The notes beneath the pieces were generated by a model. The model was not told the DNA's origin and ran no database searches. It saw only the letters and a program-made list of their open reading frames with translations. From Prevotella sp. (GTDB lineage Bacteria; Bacteroidota; Bacteroidia; Bacteroidales; Bacteroidaceae): DNA of 8,776 nucleotides. Of the stretch, positions 1 through 5,628 are shown one piece after another. The DNA is taken from positions 1 through 8,776 of the forward strand of contig JAJPZE010000142.1 of assembly GCA_021204565.1 (NCBI GenBank). The letters run 5' to 3'. Position 1 is the stretch's first letter, and every line of letters starts with the position of its first letter. Made by a program: the position numbers and the translations under genes.

Positions 1-83
1 GCGCCCAACCCGGTTGGAAACGAATAAGTGAGTGCTGGCGGTATAAGACATACGCACAGCACAAACACAAGTATCTTTTTCAT
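1..83 (-). CDS. N-terminus of an exported protein (partial, cut by left window edge)
   Basis: Reading leftward from an ATG at 83-81, the frame stays open to position 1 and gives MKKILVFVLCVCLIPPALTY followed by SFPTGLG. This is a classic signal peptide: two lysines, then a hydrophobic core of about 14 residues. It resembles the leader of the surface-protein gene upstream (MKKSFLLLFLAA). Two cysteines sit inside the hydrophobic core, but there is no clear lipobox (L-x-G/A-C), so cleavage by signal peptidase I is more likely than lipoprotein processing. The start is preceded by an A/T-rich stretch with no Shine-Dalgarno sequence, as is usual in Bacteroidetes. A terminator 376 nt upstream (459-496) implies its own promoter in the spacer, but no exact TAnnTTTG box was found there. 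With only 27 codons visible, the mature function cannot be stated. Confidence 0.72.
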   Translation of the reverse strand, partial: MKKILVFVLCVCLIPPALTYSFPTGLG

Positions 84-150
84 ATTAGCATTTATTTATT
101 CATAAGTAATAGTGTGTCATAATCAGGATTGTCGTACATAACCGACTTAT

Positions 151-174
151 CGCTTTTGCGACATGTCAAAAGCG
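151..174. repeat. Perfect 8-bp inverted repeat, 8-nt loop
   Basis: CGCTTTTG (151-158) is the exact reverse complement of CAAAAGCG (167-174), with an 8-nt loop. On either strand it could form an RNA hairpin, or it could be a dimeric protein site. No T-run follows on the minus strand, so it is not an intrinsic terminator for leftward transcription. It lies 68-91 nt upstream of the start codon at 83, within a likely 5' leader or operator region. Confidence 0.55.
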
Positions 175-196
175 TCTGCGGCATGTAAGATGATGA

Positions 197-225
197 TTGC
201 ACGAGCACCATTGACAATCGTGCAA
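197..225. repeat. Perfect 8-bp inverted repeat, 13-nt loop
   Basis: TTGCACGA (197-204) and TCGTGCAA (218-225) are exact reverse complements separated by 13 nt. No T-run follows on either strand. The centre-to-centre distance of the arms is 21 bp, about two helical turns, which fits either an operator bound by a dimer or a leader hairpin. It lies 114-142 nt upstream of the partial exported gene. Which role it plays cannot be told from sequence alone. Confidence 0.55.
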
Positions 226-289
226 GCGGAATTAAGTGTAACTTATTGATAATCAACACAAAGCTTGAGCATAGGTTTTGCGGGACATG

Positions 290-358
290 ATATGGGGTCG
301 TGGGTGTCCGTAATATGGGTTTATGGATGCCCATAATATGAGGTCACGTAAAGTATAA
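290..358. repeat. Three imperfect 23-bp tandem units
   Basis: Units 290-312, 313-335 and 336-358 each begin with ATATG(G/A)GG or a close variant. Units 1 and 2 match at 17 of 23 positions; unit 3 is more diverged after its first nine bases. Unit 2 also contains a short inverted repeat (TATGGG 314-319, CCCATA 330-335). The repeats lie in non-coding DNA between the terminator at 459-496 and the gene starting at 83. The 23-bp period is not a multiple of three, which argues against selection at the protein level. A role in protein binding is possible but unproven. Confidence 0.45.
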
Positions 359-458
359 ACTAATAATCAAAATAGTACAACTTTCCCCGTAGGAAACCAT
401 CGTAGATAAGTGTGGTGTACGTAATCACATTCTAATCGCGCTTTGACACATATTCGGG

Positions 459-496
459 AAAAAGCAGGGGGACAGCATGTTTATTATGCCGCCCCC
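459..496 (-). terminator. Intrinsic terminator of the surface-protein gene
   Basis: Read on the minus strand, five G (496-492) pair with five C (471-467). Inside this, G491 pairs with C473 and ATGC/GCAT (489-486 with 478-475) closes a 7-nt loop, with one-base unpaired positions between the stem segments. The stem is followed by TGC and then a run of five T (463-459). It begins 32 nt after the stop codon of the 1536-residue gene. Its position, GC-rich stem and T-run fit a Rho-independent terminator for leftward transcription. Confidence 0.72.
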
Positions 497-528
497 ACCG
501 TTTAGTTCAAAATATTACTTATAAGAAG

Positions 529-3500
529 TTATTCGATTAGTACTTTCTTCACCGTGCCGTCGGCATACTTGATAATGTTCACCGTGCCGCAGACCGGTGT
601 GTTGACACGTTGTCCGGCAAGGTTGTATATCTCCGCGCCGTCAAGCTCGTCCGCACTGACAGCATTGATACCCGTTGAAGTGTCGACCGTAACCGTCACA
701 GTGATTGCTTTCTCGTAGAGTACAGTCTCGTTGGCATCAAGATAGAATGCGTTCTTCGGCACGGCAATAGTATATACGCCGTTCGTCGCAATCGTTTCCG
801 TCAACGGAATAGTGATAGCAATAATGTTGTTATCTTCATTGAGTTCGATGTCACCATAGCTACCGCTTACGCCTGTCGCCACAACGTTACCGCTTGCATC
901 AGTAACGGTTATATTCGCCGCGTCCGTTGCAAGATTTATCGGCGTATGGGCAAACTTAACATCCCTAAGAGACGCTACCGTTTCGCCGTCAGCTGGAGTA
1001 ACCTCAACCGTGCGGACGATACCGTCGTACTCTACGATGTAAGTTGCGGTCGTCTCGTCGTTGTTGTAGTAGCTCGTGCCGCCGCCAATGGTGAGGGCGA
1101 AGAAGTCTGCCGGGATGGTGAGCACGTATGTGCCGTCGGTCGTAATCTCCGGGTCGAATGTGATGACGTACTCGGTGTAATCATCGTTGCTTGTCAATGT
1201 GCTCTCCACCGGTTCGCAAGATGTAGCGGATATTACATTGCCATCTTCGTCGGTCAAAGTGATGTCGGAAGCATTAGAACTTCTGCCTGCAAGCAGACCG
1301 CCGGAGTAGCTTACGGTGATGTCGCTGAGCTCGGCTACCACGCCGGCTACCGGTGAGAGCGACAAGTCTAACGTCTCGTCGGAGCTTACAAGGGTGTAGG
1401 TCGCGCTCATCTCCTCGTTCGGAGTGGAGTACCTGCCGAGTATGAAGACGTTATACGGAACGTAGAGAGTAAACTTGTCGCCTACATTGTAGCCTGTCAG
1501 GGTACTGATAACAGTACTGAACGTCAGTGTGTAGAACGACGGGTCGGAGGTATCTTCCTCACCGGAGGCGTATGATGCCTCTGCACCGGAACATGTAGCC
1601 ACTTCCTCTCCGTTTTCGTCTTTGATAACAATCGCGCTGTAGTTCACTTCGTGGCTAAGACTCATACCATCTTCGCAGGCAAGAGTGATGTTGTCGTATA
1701 TTTCTTCCACTTTGTCTCCGTCGGCGGGAGAAATTACTACAATCAGGTCTTCGGGCACACGATGCTCTACCTTCCATGTCTGGTCAAGGTCTACATCAAG
1801 GATGTTGAAGAAACCTTCCGGTATCCTGAGGTTATATGTTGCATCCTCAGTCATCGTCTCTGCAAGATTGAAAGTACAAGACGTGTAATCTCCGTTCGCG
1901 TCGGCATCGCCATTCCAATCGATGCTGCTTACCGTCGTTGCCTCGTTCATTCCGCCGGCATCGCCAAGCGAATAAAGAATAATATCGCTCGCTTCGTTGC
2001 CCGTAGCAATGTGGAACGGATAAGTACACGTGAGGGTGATAGTACTCAACTCTTCAAGTGTAACCTCAGCACTCGTTGAATACGGTTCCGGATCAGTGAA
2101 CGTCCACTCTGCGATGACGAATGTAGTTGTTATCTCCGCACTGATACCAGTGTGCTTCGAGTTGGTGTAGAAGAACCCTTCAGGGATGGTAAGGGTGTAC
2201 GTGCCCGGAGTGCTGATAGAGCTTGCGAATTTAAGAGCGAACGCGCCGGTGGTCGTTCCCTCACCCTCGTCCCAGCTGAAGCCGAACCGAGTTGCACACG
2301 TTGTAACCTGACTGCCTTCATCATCTGTTATTATGATGGAAGAACCATCATAGCCATTGCTTGCCGTGTATGTCTGGTCTTTCACTTCAAGATATGCGGA
2401 TGTCGTGCCGGATACCTGACTGATGCTGATACCGCTCATGCCTGATACTACGGAGCTAACGCCGCCGTTGACAGGGTCGGTGAATGTCATCCTCACAGTC
2501 TCTACCGATGGACCGAATGTGTACTCTACAGTCAAATCCGTATCCAGACAAGTGAAGAATCCTGCCGGAATGGTAACGGTGCAAGCCTCGGATACTTCGT
2601 CCGCGAGAGTGATTGTGTACTCGTAGTCATTAAGTATCGTCACGTCACCCGTACCCGTTGTCAACTGTTCGCCATTCGCGTCGGTTACAATCACGCTGCT
2701 TGCCTGAACACTCTCGCCAAGTTCAAGTGCCGCGCTGCCCTCAATGGTTATCTCGGCCAAAGCGGATGTGAGTTGCGAACCTGCTTCGGGAGTGAACGTG
2801 AACGCTACTATATTGAACTCGGATGTAACCGCTTCATTTGTTACCGTCTCGGGCTCGTTGATGTTGAACAGACCTGCCGGGATATTTATGGTATACGTAC
2901 CCGGGTCGGTTATCTCCTTGTCAAGGGTAATGGTACACGTGGAGACATAAACACCTTGTGTATCCCATGTGATGCTTGCGCCGTTTGCAACCGTCTCATC
3001 ATCCTCGTTAGTAACGGTAATCGTACTTAAATCAGCTCCGTCCGCTAATGACATCCATTCATCACCTGAAAGGGAGACTTGACTGAGGCTGCCCGCTACT
3101 GCCGCATAATTTGCCGGAGTGACTGTGTAGGTCGTAACTTGCGGGTCGGTACCATTACTATATTGATAATGGATGGTAATCTCATCGTTGGTTTCGCCGT
3201 TATAATCGGGCAATAAAGTGCCGACGTAGAATGTGCCGGCGGGGATGATAACGTTGTAGTTGAAATTATAACTAAGACCGTCGCCGGCACCATAATTATT
3301 ATCAAAATAGATAGCGCATCCGCCACTTACCAACGTTGTACTAGTGCTCCTGGCGACTTCCGATCCGCTACTATAGGCACTTTTGATAACAACATCCGTG
3401 CATTCCTCATCCACGGGAGCAATACCTTTTTCGCAATCTATAAGAATCCTTTCACGCCAGATAGCATTCTCTGCAACATATTCCTCGCTCGGAACAAACG

Positions 3501-5139
3501 TGTAAGTAAAAACACCGGGATTGGCATCGATGTAGTATGTTGCCGTCATTTCTTCGGTTTGACTACTGAATGTGTTTTTGGGTATTGTTACCACAAGTGT
3601 AGCGTAATCGTACGTCAATTCAGTCGAGAGAGTAATCGTGGCATAGTAATATCCATCGCCACGTGCTGACTCCTCACAGCTAAGACTGTTGCCTGTCGCG
3701 AGGGTTGTTGCGCTATCTTCCTTTTTGACGGTAACTCCACTTATTGCTGCCGTGCCGGCAGTAATCTGTGAATCGCTGCGCACGACAATCTCGGAGATGG
3801 TTCCTTCCTCTATCGTCGAGCCGCTCAGCGGATTAAATTCCACACCGCCTACGGTGAATGAAAGAACTACTTCCGTATTCGAAACGGTCTGATTCTTATC
3901 GGTACAGAAGATGCCCGCCGGGATAGTCATGGTATAGCTTCCGACTCCCGTGTAGGCTGCCCCGATACTGCTCTCCGGTGTCAGCGTACACGTCGAACCT
4001 GTTTCTTTACAAAGGAATGTGATATCGGAAATAGTAACTGTTTTGTCCTGAGTCGTATTCGTTATCGTGATACCCCCTCCCGAATAATTCTCATTCAGCG
4101 AAAGGAAACGGCTCTCGCACGATATTTCTATCGTACTTACACTTGATGTTAGCGTAGTACCATTCTCAATCGTTGTAATCGTGATATCAGTTACCTCCGG
4201 GTCGCTGGAGCCGTCATCACCATCTATGGCAAAAATCCTGCAAACGTTCGTCCAATTTGTATCAGCCTTGTACGCTTCCAAACTTTCTGCTGGCACATAC
4301 AAATCTGTTGTAAAGGAAAATATCCGGTTACCCGCAGACCGAAACGACGGGGGAGTAGTTGCGTAGCACGTAACCTTAGAGAGATTCGGACAATCGTAAA
4401 AGGCAAAATTATCTGCATAGTTAAAAGCCGCCGGGAGCACTAGGCTTGTAATAAGGTTGCAGTGTGCGAACGTATACTGACCTATTTTCTCAAGCTCCTC
4501 CGGAAACGTTATCTCACTAATGGATGTGCTATTAAAAGCATAATTGCCAATCTCTGTATAAGAACTCGGCAGTGATACGCTTGTTAGGGCGGAGCAACCA
4601 TTGAATGTATAATTAGGGATTGTCGTTATCTGACACGCGGATAAATCCGCCGATACAAGACTGGTGCAATTTCGGAATACGTATGTCCCAAGTGACGTAA
4701 CAGTTGAAGGAAGCGTTATGGAAGTCAACGACGAACAACCATCAAAAGTATAATTGCTTACTGTACTGACTGTCCCCGGCCAAGAAAAGCTCTCAAGCGA
4801 AGTACAACTAGCGAATGCGTACGTACCAATTGACGTGATTGACGAAGGGAGTTCTACGGCTTTCAATGCAGTATATCTGAATGCACTATTCGCCAACGAG
4901 GTAACTGAATATACAGTTCCCTCGTAAGTTACCGTTGACGGCACTACAACATTTTCATCCACGAACATAGTCGCTCCCGCGTCTGCACTCAAAGCCTGCT
5001 GGGCAACGGCAGCCTCACTGCCGCTAAGTGAGTAGGTGATGCTAATGCCGTCATCATTTTCAATCGTAGCGGTCGTCGCCGCGAAGGACATCAACGGGAA
5101 GACCGCAGCTAAGAATAGTAGTAGAAAACTTTTTTTCAT
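529..5139 (-). CDS. Giant exported BspA-like leucine-rich-repeat / Ig-like multi-module surface protein
   Basis: 1536 residues, complete, from ATG 5139 to TAA 529. Residues 1-20 form a signal peptide (KK, then LLLFLAAVF, ending S-F-A). Residues about 75-260 hold roughly eight BspA-type leucine-rich repeats (LRR_5 pattern: L-x-x-I-x-L-P-x-S-x-x-x-I-G-x-Y-A-F-x-x-C), closed by the usual cap (YVPAESLEAYK, W295). Residues about 316-1487 comprise ten diverged beta-sandwich modules of 104-128 residues. Each ends in a GTYT-x-x-IPAGxF-type strand (near 406, 519, 632, 753, 857, 985, 1106, 1227, 1342, 1460) and several start with a P-x-x-G-x-x-V motif, resembling Big_5/SbsA Ig-like domains. The tail (about 1490-1536: GINAV, YNLAGQRV, IIKYADGTVKKVLIE) resembles Bacteroidetes C-terminal sorting domains. 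The likely role is a cell-surface or secreted adhesin; the ligand is unknown. There is no lipobox. The start is chosen because it gives the signal peptide at once; there is no Shine-Dalgarno sequence. It is terminated at 459-496, and a strong promoter lies 309 bp upstream at 5448-5478. Confidence 0.93.
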   Translation of the reverse strand: MKKSFLLLFLAAVFPLMSFAATTATIENDDGISITYSLSGSEAAVAQQALSADAGATMFVDENVVVPSTVTYEGTVYSVTSLANSAFRYTALKAVELPSSITSIGTYAFASCTSLESFSWPGTVSTVSNYTFDGCSSLTSITLPSTVTSLGTYVFRNCTSLVSADLSACQITTIPNYTFNGCSALTSVSLPSSYTEIGNYAFNSTSISEITFPEELEKIGQYTFAHCNLITSLVLPAAFNYADNFAFYDCPNLSKVTCYATTPPSFRSAGNRIFSFTTDLYVPAESLEAYKADTNWTNVCRIFAIDGDDGSSDPEVTDITITTIENGTTLTSSVSTIEISCESRFLSLNENYSGGGITITNTTQDKTVTISDITFLCKETGSTCTLTPESSIGAAYTGVGSYTMTIPAGIFCTDKNQTVSNTEVVLSFTVGGVEFNPLSGSTIEEGTISEIVVRSDSQITAGTAAISGVTVKKEDSATTLATGNSLSCEESARGDGYYYATITLSTELTYDYATLVVTIPKNTFSSQTEEMTATYYIDANPGVFTYTFVPSEEYVAENAIWRERILIDCEKGIAPVDEECTDVVIKSAYSSGSEVARSTSTTLVSGGCAIYFDNNYGAGDGLSYNFNYNVIIPAGTFYVGTLLPDYNGETNDEITIHYQYSNGTDPQVTTYTVTPANYAAVAGSLSQVSLSGDEWMSLADGADLSTITVTNEDDETVANGASITWDTQGVYVSTCTITLDKEITDPGTYTINIPAGLFNINEPETVTNEAVTSEFNIVAFTFTPEAGSQLTSALAEITIEGSAALELGESVQASSVIVTDANGEQLTTGTGDVTILNDYEYTITLADEVSEACTVTIPAGFFTCLDTDLTVEYTFGPSVETVRMTFTDPVNGGVSSVVSGMSGISISQVSGTTSAYLEVKDQTYTASNGYDGSSIIITDDEGSQVTTCATRFGFSWDEGEGTTTGAFALKFASSISTPGTYTLTIPEGFFYTNSKHTGISAEITTTFVIAEWTFTDPEPYSTSAEVTLEELSTITLTCTYPFHIATGNEASDIILYSLGDAGGMNEATTVSSIDWNGDADANGDYTSCTFNLAETMTEDATYNLRIPEGFFNILDVDLDQTWKVEHRVPEDLIVVISPADGDKVEEIYDNITLACEDGMSLSHEVNYSAIVIKDENGEEVATCSGAEASYASGEEDTSDPSFYTLTFSTVISTLTGYNVGDKFTLYVPYNVFILGRYSTPNEEMSATYTLVSSDETLDLSLSPVAGVVAELSDITVSYSGGLLAGRSSNASDITLTDEDGNVISATSCEPVESTLTSNDDYTEYVITFDPEITTDGTYVLTIPADFFALTIGGGTSYYNNDETTATYIVEYDGIVRTVEVTPADGETVASLRDVKFAHTPINLATDAANITVTDASGNVVATGVSGSYGDIELNEDNNIIAITIPLTETIATNGVYTIAVPKNAFYLDANETVLYEKAITVTVTVDTSTGINAVSADELDGAEIYNLAGQRVNTPVCGTVNIIKYADGTVKKVLIE

Positions 5140-5267
5140 AAGCTTGTAATTTTAGTGAATAAACAAATAAATGGTAACTATATGTGATATGTTCGTTTAT
5201 ATCGATTTTGTTTTCGTCTGCTACCTATTTCGATAACCGTTTGCCGGGTCTGCTCCGGTCGCCGGAT

Positions 5268-5438
5268 TCAGTTCGGTTCAGTCTCGCTCGGTTTCGTTTC
5301 TATCGGTTCCGTTTCCGCAGAGTTTTGGCTCTTCCGCCTCGGTTTCTCGTCGCTCGGTTTTGTCCGGCTTGACTTGGCTTCCGCCAGTACAAAATCACCA
5401 TACTTTAGACCCCTTTGCCTTGCGCAGATATTCCGCAT
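5268..5438 (-). CDS. Possible small ORF with a C-terminal ETxPx repeat (hypothetical)
   Basis: The frame encodes 56 residues, starting MRNICARQRGLKYGDFVLAE and ending with three five-residue units ETEPI-ETKPS-ETEPN. The composition is highly charged and Pro-rich, with no membrane segment or signal peptide. I recognise no family. A TTG at 5477 would extend it by 13 codons, but that codon overlaps the -33 box of the promoter, so ATG 5438 is the better start. It would lie only about 5 nt after the expected transcription start, making the message nearly leaderless. The in-phase 15-bp repeats and the exact promoter favour expression; the short length and low complexity argue against a real protein. 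Alternatively the stretch is an untranslated leader of the surface-protein gene or part of a dispersed non-coding repeat. Confidence 0.33.
   Translation of the reverse strand: MRNICARQRGLKYGDFVLAEAKSSRTKPSDEKPRRKSQNSAETEPIETKPSETEPN
5273..5317. repeat. Three 15-bp tandem repeats
   Basis: On the plus strand, TCGGTTCAGTCTCGC, TCGGTTTCGTTTCTA and TCGGTTCCGTTTCCG follow each other at 5273, 5288 and 5303. The second and third match at 12 of 15 bases. The period is a multiple of three and encodes the ETxPx peptide repeat on the minus strand. Related TCGGTTT motifs recur out of register further right (near 5340 and 5357), so this is the most regular part of a wider low-complexity region. Confidence 0.6.
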
Positions 5439-5447
5439 TAGGCGTGT

Positions 5448-5478
5448 CAAAGGTAGTTTCTCCTGCGACAAAAACAAA
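5448..5478 (-). promoter_or_regulatory. Bacteroides-type promoter, TTTG-N19-TACCTTTG
   Basis: On the minus strand, TTTG (5478-5475) is followed by exactly 19 nt and then TACCTTTG (5455-5448). This matches the known Bacteroides primary sigma factor consensus (-33 TTTG, -7 TAnnTTTG, 19-21 nt apart) at every defined base. Transcription should begin near 5443, just before the ATG at 5438 and 300 nt upstream of the surface-protein start. It probably drives the surface-protein gene, with or without the small ORF. A G10 tract lies 31-40 nt upstream of the -33 box. Confidence 0.6.
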
Positions 5479-5508
5479 ACAAAATACCGGCACTTTAAGC
5501 TATTTTAA

Positions 5509-5518
5509 CCCCCCCCCC
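5509..5518. repeat. Ten-base C/G homopolymer
   Basis: Ten consecutive C on the plus strand (G10 on the minus strand) are flanked by A/T-rich sequence (TTTTAA and TAAATTTT). Mononucleotide tracts of this length are prone to slipped-strand mispairing. It is non-coding and lies upstream of the promoter at 5448-5478, where a length change would alter upstream DNA geometry but not the -33/-7 spacing. Its exact length is also the position most exposed to sequencing error. Confidence 0.85.
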
Positions 5519-5628
5519 TAAATTTTGCAATATATAACATAATAGTGCATCAATATCACGCAGAAAGCCAGGCAAACGGCACCCCGAACGCCCGACTCCC
5601 CCACAAACGTTCCCCGTTAATGTCAGCC

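Larger units (their letters stand above)
84..458. other. Non-coding spacer upstream of the partial exported gene
   Basis: This 375-bp stretch has no convincing gene. The only longer reading frame (334-92, minus) has no family features and runs through direct and inverted repeats. The spacer is unusually structured: two perfect 8-bp inverted repeats (151-174, 197-225), a 10-bp direct repeat with 20-bp spacing (157-166 and 177-186, 9 of 10 identical), three imperfect 23-bp tandem units (290-358) and a small TTTCC/GGAAA hairpin (382-396). It should contain the promoter and leader of the gene starting at 83. I found no exact Bacteroides -7 box on the minus strand; the nearest is AAGCTTTG at 267-260, one mismatch from TAnnTTTG and without a matching -33 TTTG. 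Confidence 0.6.
5140..5628. other. 489-bp spacer between helicase and surface-protein genes
   Basis: The spacer holds, in leftward order, about 110 bp after the helicase stop (5628-5519) in which I see no terminator or gene, a G10 tract (5518-5509), a Bacteroides-type promoter (5478-5448), a possible 56-codon ORF (5438-5268), a short hairpin with TCCGG/CCGGA arms (5254-5266) and an A/T-rich stretch before the start at 5139. In that last stretch a weak -7-like TTTATTTG (5171-5164) differs from TAnnTTTG at one base but lacks a -33 TTTG. Transcription from the strong promoter would give the surface-protein mRNA a leader of about 300 nt. Confidence 0.6.

Noticed and set aside
92..334. 80-codon frame on the minus strand ending just before the partial exported gene
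   Set aside because: It has no domain, signal peptide or family likeness and runs through two perfect inverted repeats and the 23-bp tandem units, which explain the sequence better as regulatory DNA.
946..4366. Plus-strand frames of 60-142 codons opposite the surface-protein gene
   Set aside because: They lie fully inside a long coherent modular protein on the opposite strand and show no family features.
5164..5171. TTTATTTG as a promoter -7 box next to the surface-protein start
   Set aside because: It has one mismatch to TAnnTTTG and no TTTG about 20 nt upstream, whereas an exact promoter exists at 5448-5478.
5254..5266. TCCGG-TCG-CCGGA hairpin as a terminator for the small ORF
   Set aside because: The stem is only 5 bp and no T-run follows on the minus strand, so termination is not supported.
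5475..5477. TTG start giving a 69-codon version of the small ORF
   Set aside because: The codon overlaps the -33 element of the predicted promoter, so it would not be in the transcript.
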